Source: Mycobacterium ahvazicum (lineage in GTDB: Bacteria > Actinomycetota > Actinomycetes > Mycobacteriales > Mycobacteriaceae). From it: DNA of 64,000 nucleotides. This document shows, one piece after another, positions 1 to 10,577 of this stretch. The notes beneath the pieces were generated by a model. The model did no database searches. It was not told where the DNA came from and saw only the letters and a program-made list of their open reading frames with translations. The translations under genes were made by a program, and so were the position numbers. The first letter of the stretch is position 1. The number at the start of each line of letters is the position of its first letter. The DNA is taken from the NCBI RefSeq assembly GCF_900176255.2, contig NZ_FXEG02000003.1:744001-808000 (forward strand). Reading direction: 5' to 3'.

Positions 1-1
1 C

Positions 2-421
2 CCGGATGTCAGCGATTCCGACGTCGACGACATCGCGGACCTGGCCGTCGAGCTGGGACTGGCCGGCATCGTCGCGACCAACACCACGGTGTCGCGCGAG
101 GGTCTGCGCACCCCGGGTGTCGACGAGCTGGGGCCCGGCGGCATCTCCGGGCCGCCGGTGGCACACCGTGCGGTCGAGATACTGCGCCGGCTCTACCGCC
201 GGGTCGGCGGTCGGCTGGTGCTGATCAGCGTCGGCGGTATCGAGACCGCCGACGACGCGTGGCAGCGCATCACCGCGGGCGCCTCACTGCTGCAGGGCTA
301 TACCGGCTTCGTCTACGGGGGTGGCTTGTGGCCCAAGCACATTCACGACGGCATCGCGAGGCGGCTGCACGACGGCGGGTTCGCCTCACTGAGCGACGCG
401 GTCGGGTCGGCGGCGGGCTAG
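2..421 (+). CDS. pyrD: Dihydroorotate dehydrogenase (class 2), C-terminal part
   Basis: This is the 3' end of pyrD; the gene starts before the window. The 139 visible residues include the ATNTT motif and a glycine-rich phosphate-binding segment (SVGGIET, then [15 protein letters not shown]), which form the FMN-phosphate site in class 2 enzymes. The enzyme oxidises dihydroorotate to orotate with quinone in de novo pyrimidine synthesis and is membrane-associated. In M. tuberculosis, pyrD is also followed by a PEBP-family gene and an M20 peptidase gene on the opposite strand, which supports a conserved core locus here. Confidence 0.93.
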   Translation, partial: PDVSDSDVDDIADLAVELGLAGIVATNTTVSREGLRTPGVDELGPGGISGPPVAHRAVEILRRLYRRVGGRLVLISVGGIETADDAWQRITAGASLLQGYTGFVYGGGLWPKHIHDGIARRLHDGGFASLSDAVGSAAG

Positions 422-542
422 CGCGACCTAGGCCGCCCCGGGCCTTTCGCCGGCTCGCAGATCTCCGGCAGATTCGCTGTCTCAGCCCGGCGATCGCTGT
501 ATGGTGGCCGCACCACAATCGATCCTCCTGAGGAGGCTTGCG

Positions 543-881
543 GTGCGATTCAACCGATTGACGATTGTCGGAACGACTGGCATAGCAGTGGTCATCGCGG
601 GCTGCTTCGGTGGCACGGCGAACGGCGAGCCGCCCGACACCGCGACGTGTTACGACCTTGGCAGCGCTAAGGACAACCTCATGGTCGCGTCGAAACCGGA
701 GACCGCCCGTAAGGCTGCCGACACGCTGGAGCATTACAGCCCGCCCGACGCGGTCAAAGCCGCGATCGAGCATTTCGTCACCACGGTCGGCGCCCAACCC
801 AGCGATCCCACTCTCGACGCCAATCGCAGTTCAATTGCCAACTGGCTCAAGCAAATATGCCCTATGCTGAACACTTACTGA
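543..881 (+). CDS. Small putative lipoprotein
   Basis: A 112-residue protein of unknown function. I place the start at GTG 543 because GAGGAGG lies just upstream and because it gives a normal signal peptide: basic start, hydrophobic stretch, and a lipobox IAGC near residue 21. The mature part is short and hydrophilic, with two further cysteines (TCYDLG and KQICPM) that could form a disulfide. It is probably exported and lipid-anchored. The upstream in-frame codon at 501 would spoil the signal sequence. The 3' end overlaps the convergent hydrolase gene by 7 bp. Confidence 0.7.
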   Translation: MRFNRLTIVGTTGIAVVIAGCFGGTANGEPPDTATCYDLGSAKDNLMVASKPETARKAADTLEHYSPPDAVKAAIEHFVTTVGAQPSDPTLDANRSSIANWLKQICPMLNTY

Positions 882-1453
882 AGGTACTCGGCGACGAAAT
901 CGACTGTGCGGCGCTGCCATTCACGGTACGGCCGCATCATCGAATGACCTGCACCCGCGATGCCCACCCATTGGGCGTCCAGACCGCGCTGACGGGCTCG
1001 TAACGTTTGGATCCTCGAGGCTTCGGGGTCGGTGCGGGTGTCGGCGGTGCCGTGTACCACCAGCAGCCGGGTCGACGGCGGAATCAGGTCGCCGTCGTCG
1101 CGGGGCCAATACGGTGCCAGCGCGACCACCGCACCGACCTGTCCGCCGGCGGCGAGCCGGGTCGCGACTCGACCACCCATCGAATGGCCAACCAGCACAA
1201 TGCTTTTCGCGTCGAAACGATCCCGAACGACGTCAAGTACCGCGGTGGCGTCGGCGACCGCGTCGTAGCTCGGACTGTTCCAGCCGCGCAGTCGGTACTG
1301 CACGCGTCGCACCTCGACGTCGCGGCCCAGCCGCCATCGCAGGGCGGCAACGACCAACATCATCCGGACGTTGGCCAGCTGCCACCACCGCGACGCCTCG
1401 TCGCTGCGCACCCGCCCACCCGGGAGGACGAGCACACACGCGCGAGGTTTCAC
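875..1453 (-). CDS. Small alpha/beta hydrolase
   Basis: A 192-residue single-domain alpha/beta hydrolase. The nucleophile elbow GHSMGG gives the catalytic serine, HGTADTRTD supplies a likely acid, and GAGHSMM near the C terminus supplies the histidine, so a full triad is present. The GTG start follows directly after the stop of the PEBP-family gene, so the two are probably co-transcribed and coupled. The substrate cannot be read from the sequence; a short dienelactone-hydrolase-like esterase is the closest general description. Confidence 0.8.
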   Translation of the reverse strand: MKPRACVLVLPGGRVRSDEASRWWQLANVRMMLVVAALRWRLGRDVEVRRVQYRLRGWNSPSYDAVADATAVLDVVRDRFDAKSIVLVGHSMGGRVATRLAAGGQVGAVVALAPYWPRDDGDLIPPSTRLLVVHGTADTRTDPEASRIQTLRARQRGLDAQWVGIAGAGHSMMRPYREWQRRTVDFVAEYLQ

Positions 1454-1984
1454 CTACTGCTGTTCGTAGGTGCCGTGGATGTAGGCCCGCGCGATCGCGT
1501 GCTGGAACAGGTTGAAGCCGAGGAACGCCGGGCTCGCGTCCTCGGAGAGGTCGAGCTTGTCGACGTCGACGGCATGCACCGCGATGTAGTAGCGATGCGG
1601 ACCGTGTCCGGGCGGCGGCGCGGCTCCGATGAAGCGCCGCATGCCGGCGTCGTTGACCAGTTGCTGTGCGCCGCCGGGCAGCTCGCGCCCGTCCCCGGCG
1701 TCCTCGGGCAGCTCGGTGACATCGGCCGGCAGGTTGGCCACGGCCCAGTGCCAGAACCCAGACAGCGTCGGCGCGTCGGGGTCATAGACGGTGACCGCGA
1801 AGCTGCGCGTCTCCGCGGGGAATCCCGACCAGCTCAGCTGCGGGCTCACGTCTTCTCCTCCGGCGCCCATGATGCCGCTGACCTGCGGCATGGCCAGCGG
1901 TTGACCGTCGGTGATCGAGGTCGAGGTCACGGTGAATGTCGGTAGCTTCGGCAGCGCCTCATACGGGTCGGGCTTCACGCTCAT
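1454..1984 (-). CDS. YbhB/YbcL family Raf-kinase-inhibitor-like (PEBP) protein
   Basis: A 176-residue PEBP-fold protein, close in length to M. tuberculosis Rv2140c, which sits at the same place relative to pyrD. The family signatures are visible: YDPDAP with a following HWAVANLP, and [12 protein letters not shown] proteins bind anionic ligands such as phospholipid head groups; the bacterial role is poorly defined. There is no signal peptide, so it is probably cytoplasmic. Its stop abuts the GTG of the downstream hydrolase. Confidence 0.9.
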   Translation of the reverse strand: MSVKPDPYEALPKLPTFTVTSTSITDGQPLAMPQVSGIMGAGGEDVSPQLSWSGFPAETRSFAVTVYDPDAPTLSGFWHWAVANLPADVTELPEDAGDGRELPGGAQQLVNDAGMRRFIGAAPPPGHGPHRYYIAVHAVDVDKLDLSEDASPAFLGFNLFQHAIARAYIHGTYEQQ

Positions 1985-2009
1985 GGCGATCCTCTCGTGT
2001 CGGTTCGTT

Positions 2010-3356
2010 CTAACAGTGGGTCAGGAAGTGGGCCAGCACGTCGGTGCCGAACCGCAGCGCGTCGACGGGTACCCGCTCATCGACGCCGTGGAACAGTGAA
2101 GCGAAATCCAATTCCGGCGGCAACCGCAGCGGCGCGAAGCCGAAGCAACGAATTCCTATGCGCGCGAAGGCTTTCGCATCGGTACCACCGGAGAGCATAT
2201 AGGGCACGATGCGGCCGTCCGGGTCGACCGCCAGCACTGCGGCGTTCATCGCGTCGACCAGATCCCCGTCGAAAGTGGTCTCGTAGGAAGGCAAGTCCCG
2301 GATCCACTCCCGCGTCACGTCCGGGCCGAGCAACCCGTCGATCTCCGCCTCGAACGCGGCCTGCCGGCCGGGTAGCACGCGGCAGTCGATCACCGCCTCG
2401 GCGCTGCCGGGGATCACATTGGCCTTGTACCCCGCCTTCAGCATCGTCGGGTTGGCGGTATCGCGCACGATCGCCTTCAGCATGCGAGCCATCGGGCCGA
2501 GTTTTTCGATCACGCCCTCCAGATCGCCGGAGTCGGTGTCGAAGGTCAGGCCGGTCTCGTCACTGATGGCGGCCAGGAACTCGACCACGGTGTCGGTCAT
2601 TACCAGCGGAAACTGGTGCCGGCCAATCCGGGCAACGGCCTCGGAAAGCAGCGTGACCGCGTTGCGGTCGTTGGCCATCGAGCCGTGCCCGGCCTGGCCC
2701 CGGGCGGTCAGCTTCATCCACTGGATGCCCTTCTCGGCCGTCTCGATCAGATACAGCCGGCGTTCACCGCCGTCACGACGCGGCACGGTCAGCGAGAACC
2801 CGCCCACCTCGCCGATCGCCTCGGTGACACCCTCGAACAGCTCCGGGCGGTTGTCGACCAGCCAGTGTGACCCGTACTTGCCACCGTGCTCCTCATCGGC
2901 CACGAACGCGAACACCAAATCGCGTGGCGGCACGATGCCGGCCTGCTTCAACTGGCGGGCGACGACGATCATCATGCCGACCATGTCTTTCATGTCGACC
3001 GCGCCGCGGCCCCAGACATAGCCGTCCTCGACCGCGCCGGAAAACGGATGCACGCTCCAATCGGCGGGTTCGGCCGGCACGACGTCGAGATGCCCATGGA
3101 TCAGCAGTGCGCCGCGTGCGCTGTCGGCGCCCTTGAGGCGGACGAACACATTGCCCCGCCCCGGGGCGCCGGATTCGAGGTATTGGGGCTGGTAGCCGAC
3201 CTCCGCGAGCTGTTCGGCAACCCAGTGGGCGCATTCGGCCTCGCCCTGTGTGGTCTCGGGGTCACCGGTGTTGGTGGTGTCGAACCGGATCAGCCGGCTG
3301 ACGACTTCGACCACATCGTCGCTCGGATGGTTGGGAACTCCGTTCTCAACTGTCAC
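2010..3356 (-). CDS. M20 family metallopeptidase
   Basis: A 448-residue dizinc peptidase of the M20/M25/M40 family (ArgE/DapE/carboxypeptidase G2 type). Metal and catalytic motifs are intact: [17 protein letters not shown] and ADEEHGG, with the dimerisation lid domain between residues of about 200 and 320. I chose GTG 3356 because AGGAAAGG lies upstream; the longer reading adds an unlikely arginine-rich leader. It is the counterpart of Rv2141c in the conserved pyrD neighbourhood. The precise substrate is unknown, probably an N-acyl amino acid or dipeptide. Confidence 0.88.
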   Translation of the reverse strand: MTVENGVPNHPSDDVVEVVSRLIRFDTTNTGDPETTQGEAECAHWVAEQLAEVGYQPQYLESGAPGRGNVFVRLKGADSARGALLIHGHLDVVPAEPADWSVHPFSGAVEDGYVWGRGAVDMKDMVGMMIVVARQLKQAGIVPPRDLVFAFVADEEHGGKYGSHWLVDNRPELFEGVTEAIGEVGGFSLTVPRRDGGERRLYLIETAEKGIQWMKLTARGQAGHGSMANDRNAVTLLSEAVARIGRHQFPLVMTDTVVEFLAAISDETGLTFDTDSGDLEGVIEKLGPMARMLKAIVRDTANPTMLKAGYKANVIPGSAEAVIDCRVLPGRQAAFEAEIDGLLGPDVTREWIRDLPSYETTFDGDLVDAMNAAVLAVDPDGRIVPYMLSGGTDAKAFARIGIRCFGFAPLRLPPELDFASLFHGVDERVPVDALRFGTDVLAHFLTHC

Positions 3357-3481
3357 AACCACCTTTCCTACCACTGCCGAGGATGCCCGGCTCAGGCAGC
3401 GGAACCCAGGCGGTCCGCGGACGGGCTGGGCGCGCCGCGAGCCTCCGCTAGTACCCAAGGGGGGTATGGTATTTTCTGCGG

Positions 3482-3649
3482 ATGCGGAGACTAGCGATCG
3501 TGGTGGCCGTGACCGTTCTCGGAGCCGCCGTCCTGGGGCTGGTTGAGGTGGCTACCGCCGCTCCCGGACGCGCCCAAGTCGCCGGGCGTGCGATAGAGGG
3601 TCATCAGGGCGGTTGTCTGCCCTGTCGCGTACGCCACCACCACCGCTAG
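3482..3649 (+). CDS. Possible small secreted peptide
   Basis: A 55-residue ORF with a clear signal-peptide pattern: MRR, then about 20 hydrophobic residues and an ATAAP cleavage-like site. The mature part would be about 28 residues ending in CLPC and a histidine/arginine-rich tail, which could bind metal. It lies between the divergent M20 gene and tRNA-Leu. No family is recognised, so it may be a chance ORF. Confidence 0.35.
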   Translation: MRRLAIVVAVTVLGAAVLGLVEVATAAPGRAQVAGRAIEGHQGGCLPCRVRHHHR

Positions 3650-3739
3650 CTTGCGGTCGATTCAAACCGCCGTCGGCGAGCTAAGTTGGGCCCGTGCGGG
3701 CCGATCCGCTAGCCTTAGCTGCCAACTCTCGTTGGTCTG

Positions 3740-3825
3740 GTCCGAGTGGCGGAATGGCAGACGCGCTAGCTTGAGGTGCTAGTGCCCTACTAATGGGCGT
3801 GGGGGTTCAAGTCCCCCCTCGGACA
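3740..3825 (+). tRNA. tRNA-Leu(GAG)
   Basis: An 86-nt class II tRNA. The acceptor stem pairs GTCCGAG with CTCGGAC, the anticodon stem CTAGC/GCTAG encloses loop TTGAGGT (anticodon GAG), and there is a long variable arm and a T-loop GTTCAAGTC. CCA is not encoded. The 3' end is the insertion site of the neighbouring element: the integrase reading frame on the other strand ends inside it. Confidence 0.95.
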
Positions 3826-3830
3826 CATTT
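3804..3830. other. Probable attachment junction (att) at tRNA-Leu 3' end
   Basis: The T-arm and acceptor 3' half of tRNA-Leu run directly into the integrase gene, whose stop codon (3807-3809) and last five codons are tRNA sequence. This is the geometry of an att site used by an element that restores the tRNA on integration. I did not find a matching duplicate of the tRNA 3' end within the window, so the other junction is unidentified or lost. Confidence 0.55.
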
Positions 3831-5453
3831 GGCGACACGACTCAGGTCGGCAGTCGCCGTGACTCGCCGAAGATGCGGGTCGTAGTCGAGACGCAGGCCC
3901 AAGCTTGCGTACACCTCGGCGCGCTCAGCTCCGGTTGCCGCGCCGAGGATGACCGACAGTCCGCCTAACTCCTTAACTAACTCACTGATCTCGGCGGCAC
4001 ACATGGCGCGGGGCCGCTCCACTCGCTCAACGCGTGCCCTCAGCTCGTCGCGCTCGGCGGTACGTTGACGCAACGCAGCAGTTAGATCCTCAACGGCCAC
4101 GCCAGACTCCACGGCGGTGATCAAGGCAGCCACTTTGGCATTCGCCTCGCTCAGCTGGCGCTGCAAGGCGGCGTAGCCAGGTCCGGCCGCCGGGTCCACG
4201 TCTTGCCCGCGTGCGAGGTCTTCTGGATCGGCCAGAGTGGCGATCCATTCGTCGAGTCGCGCTGTCACTGCGTCTTCGCGGAGATAGACGGTGCGCGGAT
4301 GATCACTCAGGTCCACAGGTACAGAACGTGACTTGCCGAACTCACAACGGTAGAGGATCCGCGTTGTTTGCTTCCCCGGCCGGGCGGCGCCCTGCATTCG
4401 CCGTCCACATGCGGCGCAGAACAGCAGCCCACGCAGCGCATACGGCACTGTCGATTCTCTGCTGCACACGCGACCGGGACCACGCCGCGCCTGCATCCGG
4501 AGACGAACAGCCTGCGCCAGCTCATCAGGGATCAGCTCTTCGTGCGTGCGTCGATCGGGTGCGATCCAGTCGGCCCGATCGCGCCACCGCATGCGAGTCT
4601 CATATCCCGCGGCGACATCATCGGGGTTCAAAAGGACCTCATACTTCTCCTGCTTGCCCCAGACACGGATACCGCGGTACGCAGGGTTGTCGAGAATGGC
4701 GCGGATCGCCGAATGGGACCATCCACGTGGGTCACGATGCCGGTTCCGTGCCGGGTCGTATTGGCTCGGTGATGGCACTCCATCGTCGGTGAGCTGCTGT
4801 GCGATGAAGCGCAAGCCAGCACCATCGGCATACATGCGATAAATCCGCTCGACGGTCGGGGCGGTCTCGGGGTCAGGCTCCAGGCGGTGAAGACGCTGCC
4901 CAAGACTTGCCTTGGCGGGGTTTGGGTGCGGGCCGGCATCGACGAGTTGATAACCGTACGGTGGGCGACCGCCGAGGTATCTGGTTGTGTCCTGCGCGAG
5001 TGCCGACATCGCGGTACGCACGCGCATCTGGATTCGCGCACGTTCTCCCTTGCTCATTCCGCCAAAGAGCGTCATCACGAGGTCGTGTGCCTCGGATCCG
5101 GGATCAACCGCTCCGCCAACTTCAGGCACCCATAGGCCGACCCCGTAGTGCGTGAGCACCGGGAAGGTGAGCGCAAATTGCGGTCCGTAGAACGCGCGAG
5201 CAGGTTCCCCGATCACGACGGCATCGAAGCCACGGTCACGAGAAGTGACATCTGCGAGCAGACGTGAAGCCTCCGGCCTGCGTTTCCAGGGAAGCGACCG
5301 GCTCTGTCCTATATCGAAGTAGTCGGCGGCGAGGACGCCGCCATGCGGACTGATCAGATCGATGGCACGACGTTTCTGCCAGCTGCGGCTCGCCTCCGGA
5401 TCTTGGGCGTCCTCGGTACTCACTCGGCCATAGAAGGCGAACCTGAGGCTCAT
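3807..5453 (-). CDS. Large serine recombinase (site-specific integrase)
   Basis: A 548-residue serine integrase. The N-terminal resolvase domain has FAFYGRVSTED with the catalytic serine at residue 12 and later arginines. A recombinase domain (about residues 155-300) follows, then a zinc ribbon begun by CAACG near residue 348, a coiled-coil-like stretch (about 420-495) and a C-terminal tail. It should catalyse integration and excision of the element. Its stop and last five codons lie in the tRNA-Leu 3' end, so the final residues depend on the insertion site. The start overlaps the stop of the 66-aa ORF upstream (ATGA), implying coupling. Confidence 0.93.
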   Translation of the reverse strand: MSLRFAFYGRVSTEDAQDPEASRSWQKRRAIDLISPHGGVLAADYFDIGQSRSLPWKRRPEASRLLADVTSRDRGFDAVVIGEPARAFYGPQFALTFPVLTHYGVGLWVPEVGGAVDPGSEAHDLVMTLFGGMSKGERARIQMRVRTAMSALAQDTTRYLGGRPPYGYQLVDAGPHPNPAKASLGQRLHRLEPDPETAPTVERIYRMYADGAGLRFIAQQLTDDGVPSPSQYDPARNRHRDPRGWSHSAIRAILDNPAYRGIRVWGKQEKYEVLLNPDDVAAGYETRMRWRDRADWIAPDRRTHEELIPDELAQAVRLRMQARRGPGRVCSRESTVPYALRGLLFCAACGRRMQGAARPGKQTTRILYRCEFGKSRSVPVDLSDHPRTVYLREDAVTARLDEWIATLADPEDLARGQDVDPAAGPGYAALQRQLSEANAKVAALITAVESGVAVEDLTAALRQRTAERDELRARVERVERPRAMCAAEISELVKELGGLSVILGAATGAERAEVYASLGLRLDYDPHLRRVTATADLSRVAKCVRGGT

Positions 5454-5642
5454 GCCACTCCCCTCCCTGATCTAGGCGTCCGGTCCCGCATAGCCAGTAT
5501 GACGTTTACCAGCGCGCGGTTGGCCTCGCGCGGGAGCCGATACCGGTTCGGCAGGTCAATTTCAACACCTCCCTCTGACATGTTCGGAGCATCGACTCGA
5601 ACGTCACACTCGGAGCGAGCATGTGTCGTAGTCGGGCATCTT

Positions 5643-5650
<8 letters not shown>
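5450..5650 (-). CDS. Small ORF between rep and integrase, possible excision factor
   Basis: A 66-residue protein translationally linked on both sides: it overlaps the end of rep by 8 bp and the integrase start by 4 bp (ATGA). No domain is recognised. The middle (EIDLPNRYRLP followed by REANRALVNVILAMR) could form one amphipathic helix. In pSAM2-like elements the equivalent position holds xis, so an excision or directionality role is an inference from position only. Confidence 0.6.
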
Positions 5651-7154
<1,504 letters not shown>

Positions 7155-7158
7155 GGAG

Positions 7159-8604
7159 CTATTCACCGCTGCCCTCACTCACGGTGTGCCCGGTATCGGT
7201 GTTGTGTGGCTGGTGGGTCTTGTTCGGTCGGCTCGGGGGTCGGCGGAAGCGAGTGGCCAGCGCGGTGATGTCGTGGTCGGTGACGTGGAAGGCCCGCACC
7301 CGCTGGGCGTAGGCGGTGCCGTCAACCATCATGTAGCCAACACCCGGTGTCGCGTCGGGGATGCGGTCACATTCGGCGCCGGCATCGCGTGCTCCCTGTC
7401 CCAGGACCATAGTGGTTTGGGTGGCTTCAGTCAGGCGCAACCCGATCCGCACCGTGAACAGCTGCCTTAACGGCAGGGTGTCTTTGGCGGGGTCTTGCAC
7501 CGCGGCGACGACGCTGATGCCGACTGCGCGGCCTTGCGAGAGCAGGAGGCCCAGGAGTTGTTCGATTTCGGTGCGGACCTTGCGGTCGGTCACATACGCA
7601 CTCAGTGCTGCGATTTCATCGATCACTACCACGAACAACGGCTCCGACGTCGTGGGAGTGTGTAGTCGGGTGTGGCCGCGCAGACGATTCGCCCGGGCGT
7701 GCATCACCGTGACGAGCTGGCGTAGCAGCTCCAGGGTGGTGTCGGTGGCGTCGTGGGTGAACACGGTGAACAGGGGTGCTCCGGCACCGAGTTCCATGCC
7801 ACCTTTGGGGTCGATGACACATAACCGCACCAGTCCGGTCTTCACCGCGGGGGCGATGCCGGCGATCAACGACCACAGCACTGAGCCTTTGCCTGCGCCG
7901 GTTGCCCCGGCGATCAGCACATGGTGACCGAGCAGCGGCACTTGCCACCAATGCCGCGTTTCGGTGATCCCGACCCGCACCAGCGCCAGGTCCACCGGGG
8001 TTGCCGGGGCGGGCATGGGCAGGACGATCGGTTCAGCGAGCACGTCTGCCCGCATTAAAGTGATGCGCAGTTCGCCAGGCGAGGTGGCGGTGATGCTGAT
8101 GCGGTCGGCGCGCCACGCGGCGGCCAGCGCGTCGGACTGTTTATGCCAATCTGCCACGGACTGGCCGGTGACGATGCGCACCGCCAGCACATCGGTGGTT
8201 TTACCGATTGTCACCGTGCGCAGGGTGGGAGTGAGGGTGCGTCCGCCGAGTGTGGCCGTCAGGCCGTGCAAGGTGCAGGTCGATTCCCAGGTGCGGGTGT
8301 AGCGCGACCACGTGAGCCAGCGCCGCCGTACCGGTTCGGTCACCCAGGCGCGAAATGACCCCGGTTGGAGCCAGGCCCAGCCCGCATACCCGGCACTGCA
8401 CACGATCGCGCAGATCAGGCCCACGCGTGGGCCGTGGCTGATGGCAAGCACGAGGCTGGCGATGATGGGCACGCTGATCGCCGGGAACAGCACCGCCCAC
8501 CAGAGCACATACCCGGCTGCGGTGAACAGCGACATGACCAGTTCTCCGAACCAGTCGTCATCGCCTGATCCACTGTTGGTGGTGTTCTTATTGTTCGATG
8601 TCAT
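7159..8604 (-). CDS. FtsK/SpoIIIE-type DNA translocase (TraB-like conjugation protein)
   Basis: A 481-residue protein. Two or more hydrophobic segments lie within residues 20-90, followed by an FtsK ATPase domain with Walker A GATGAGKGS and Walker B VVVIDEI. In AICEs such proteins are the single TraB-like transporter that moves double-stranded DNA between mycelial cells or neighbours. The ATG at 8604 is preceded by GGAGGGC at good spacing; the longer ORF start is rejected. It lies immediately upstream of rep. Confidence 0.92.
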   Translation of the reverse strand: MTSNNKNTTNSGSGDDDWFGELVMSLFTAAGYVLWWAVLFPAISVPIIASLVLAISHGPRVGLICAIVCSAGYAGWAWLQPGSFRAWVTEPVRRRWLTWSRYTRTWESTCTLHGLTATLGGRTLTPTLRTVTIGKTTDVLAVRIVTGQSVADWHKQSDALAAAWRADRISITATSPGELRITLMRADVLAEPIVLPMPAPATPVDLALVRVGITETRHWWQVPLLGHHVLIAGATGAGKGSVLWSLIAGIAPAVKTGLVRLCVIDPKGGMELGAGAPLFTVFTHDATDTTLELLRQLVTVMHARANRLRGHTRLHTPTTSEPLFVVVIDEIAALSAYVTDRKVRTEIEQLLGLLLSQGRAVGISVVAAVQDPAKDTLPLRQLFTVRIGLRLTEATQTTMVLGQGARDAGAECDRIPDATPGVGYMMVDGTAYAQRVRAFHVTDHDITALATRFRRPPSRPNKTHQPHNTDTGHTVSEGSGE

Positions 8605-8696
8605 GAGAGATGCCCTCCGTGAGCGTGTGGTCAACAGCAATGCCCGGGGTGGCGGGGTGCGGTGATCGGTTCACCGCACCCCACACCCGCTTGGGG

Positions 8697-9041
8697 TTAC
8701 TTCTGCGGGCGTGTCTGCTCACTCGGCGCAGCACCACTGGCGGTGGCGGGGGTGAGGGCATCAGCGCGGAACGCCACCCCGCTGCGATCACCTTGGGCCC
8801 ACGGGATGGCCACCAGACCAACCACCGAAACAGACTGCGTGACTGTAACTTTGGGGTCTCCTGCCACGGTGACATTGAGTACTTCGCCGCCGGAGTCATC
8901 CAGCGCGAGGACCTGGGTGGCGTACATCGGCATCCCGGTGGCGGTGTCGACTTTCGGGGCGCCGGTTTCGAAGTTCAGCCGTGGCTCCGGAGCGCGGGTG
9001 ACGATAAAACGAGTTCCAGACGTATCGATTCTCAAACGCAT
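8697..9041 (-). CDS. SCO3933-like AICE regulatory protein
   Basis: A 114-residue protein matching, from memory, the SCO3933 family found next to traB/rep in Streptomyces elements: an IDTSGTRFIV start, then EPRLNFETGAP, and a GVAFRADAL ending before a low-complexity tail. No DNA-binding motif is obvious. It is probably the first gene of the minus-strand transfer/replication operon. It faces the repeat-containing divergent intergenic region, so a control role in element maintenance is plausible but unproven. Confidence 0.75.
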   Translation of the reverse strand: MRLRIDTSGTRFIVTRAPEPRLNFETGAPKVDTATGMPMYATQVLALDDSGGEVLNVTVAGDPKVTVTQSVSVVGLVAIPWAQGDRSGVAFRADALTPATASGAAPSEQTRPQK

Positions 9042-9131
9042 TGTCCTACTAGTCCTTTCGTGAGATGTTGACGCCGGTCCGGCGCTGGATTCAGTTCACG
9101 TGGACATCACGGACGTTGCGAGAGACATGTG

Positions 9132-9201
9132 CCGACATTTCCGACACATCCACGGGCATTTCGGACACGGCCGGACATACCCACGGACATCACACCGACA
9201 C
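9132..9201 (+). repeat. Array of 7-bp direct repeats (CSGACAY) in the divergent intergenic region
   Basis: Copies start at 9132, 9141, 9162, 9172, 9184 and 9195, with a weaker copy at 9153. Spacing is about 9-12 bp, close to one helical turn, and all copies have the same orientation. Looser copies occur from 9102. The array sits between the SCO3933-like gene and the XRE regulator. It could be an operator array, replication iterons, or a TraB-binding (clt-like) locus. Confidence 0.65.
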
Positions 9202-9294
9202 TATCGCCGCAGGGTGGCGGCAATCGCATGGCAAACTAGACACCACGCGCTGAAGGATGGATACGGACGACACGGGAAGATGTGCGCTGACACG

Positions 9295-10095
9295 ATGGAC
9301 GAGCAGGACGGCACCGAGGCCGCCATCACTCCCAACGATCGCCTCGCGCAGCGGCTACAGGCCAAAGGTCTGTCCTCGCAGCGGTTCGCCACCGCGGTGG
9401 GTGTCGATATCAAGTCGGTGCGACGCTGGCTGGCCGATAGCGACTACAGAATTCGCGAACACAACGCCCGCAGCGCCAGCGAGGTGCTCGACTGCACTCC
9501 GCATGACCTGTGGCCCAAGCAGTACCCGGCCGCTACCGCCCGTGCAGTGACAACAGCGTCTGCGGGTGGGCCATTCACCGCGACCCTGTATGCCAGCCGT
9601 ACTCAGCTGCCGATCACGACGTGGCAGCAGCATTTCGCCGACGCCACCACCGGCATCGACATCCTCGTGCTCGCGGCCACGTTCCTGTTCGACACCCTCG
9701 ACGGATTCCTCGACACCCTGCTCGCCGCCGCCGCCCGCGGTGTGTCGGTGCGGTTTCTCGTCGGGGATCCCGACACTGCGACCACGATCTTGCGCGGTGA
9801 GGAGGAAGGGATCGGCGAGGCTGTCATCGCCCGCTGCCGCACGTCGGTGGAGTTGCTCGCCCCTCACGCCTGTACCCCGGGGCTGGACATTCGCACCCAC
9901 GACACCGCGCTCTACACGTCGATCTTTCGGGTCGATGACGCCATGATTGTCAACTTCCACATCTACGGCTCACCCGGGCGCAACAACCCTGTGCTGGTTC
10001 TGTCACGTCACCATGAGCCAAGGCTCTGGACCACCCTCGAAGACGCTTTCACCCAGGTCTGGAACCGCGCCAGACCGCTGACCGCGAAAGGCTGA
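9295..10095 (+). CDS. XRE-type HTH protein with PLD-like C-terminal domain
   Basis: About 266 residues. The N-terminal segment QRFATAVGVDIKSVRRWLAD is a cro/C1-type helix-turn-helix. The C-terminal 180 residues resemble the phospholipase-D-like fold used in AICE regulators; no intact HxKxxxxD motif is seen, so it is probably not catalytic. Its place before the Nudix gene mirrors pra-pif of pSAM2, where Pra activates replication and transfer genes. Start candidates are ATG 9295 and ATG 9280, neither with a strong ribosome-binding site; the mRNA could be leaderless. Confidence 0.75.
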   Translation: MDEQDGTEAAITPNDRLAQRLQAKGLSSQRFATAVGVDIKSVRRWLADSDYRIREHNARSASEVLDCTPHDLWPKQYPAATARAVTTASAGGPFTATLYASRTQLPITTWQQHFADATTGIDILVLAATFLFDTLDGFLDTLLAAAARGVSVRFLVGDPDTATTILRGEEEGIGEAVIARCRTSVELLAPHACTPGLDIRTHDTALYTSIFRVDDAMIVNFHIYGSPGRNNPVLVLSRHHEPRLWTTLEDAFTQVWNRARPLTAKG

Positions 10096-10101
10096 CCCCC
10101 G

Positions 10102-10569
10102 ATGCGCACCGACTACTACAATGACCCCAACGCCCCGGCGCCCAACAGTGTCGTTCCGTCCGCCTCGGCCATCGTCACCGACGAACAAGGTCGTATTCTG
10201 CTGATCAAACGCCGCGACAACACCCTGTGGGCGTTACCCGGCGGCGGACACGACATCGGCGAAACCATCGCCGACACCGCCGTGCGGGAAGTCAAAGAAG
10301 AAACCGGGCTCGACGTCGAAGTCACGGGTCTGGTCGGTGTCTACACCAACCCCCACCACGTGGTCGCGTTCACCGATGGCGAAGTGCGCCAACAATTCTC
10401 GCTACTGTTCGCCACCACGGTGCTCGGCGGGACCCTCGCCATCGACCACGAAAGCACCGACATCGCCTGGACTGCCCCCGACGACATCGCTGGCCTGGAT
10501 ATGCATCCGTCGATGCGACTGCGCGTCGAGCACTACCTGCAACGCCGCGACAGCCCCTACCTCGGCTGA
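10102..10569 (+). CDS. Nudix hydrolase (Pif-like)
   Basis: A 155-residue Nudix protein. The Nudix box is complete: GHDIGETIADTAVREV continuing into KEETGL, with all metal-binding glutamates present. It follows the XRE gene by 6 bp. In pSAM2 the equivalent Nudix protein Pif blocks redundant transfer between element-carrying cells (immunity), so a transfer-control role is more likely than general nucleotide cleansing. Confidence 0.88.
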   Translation: MRTDYYNDPNAPAPNSVVPSASAIVTDEQGRILLIKRRDNTLWALPGGGHDIGETIADTAVREVKEETGLDVEVTGLVGVYTNPHHVVAFTDGEVRQQFSLLFATTVLGGTLAIDHESTDIAWTAPDDIAGLDMHPSMRLRVEHYLQRRDSPYLG

Positions 10570-10577
10570 CCGCTGGG

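Noticed and set aside
1007..1945. Plus-strand ORF of 312 codons over the hydrolase and PEBP genes
   Set aside because: It spans two genes with clear motifs on the other strand and has no recognisable domain or ribosome-binding site.
9132..9201. CRISPR-like array
   Set aside because: Repeats are only 7 bp with 2-5 bp between them; no spacers of normal size and no cas genes in the window.
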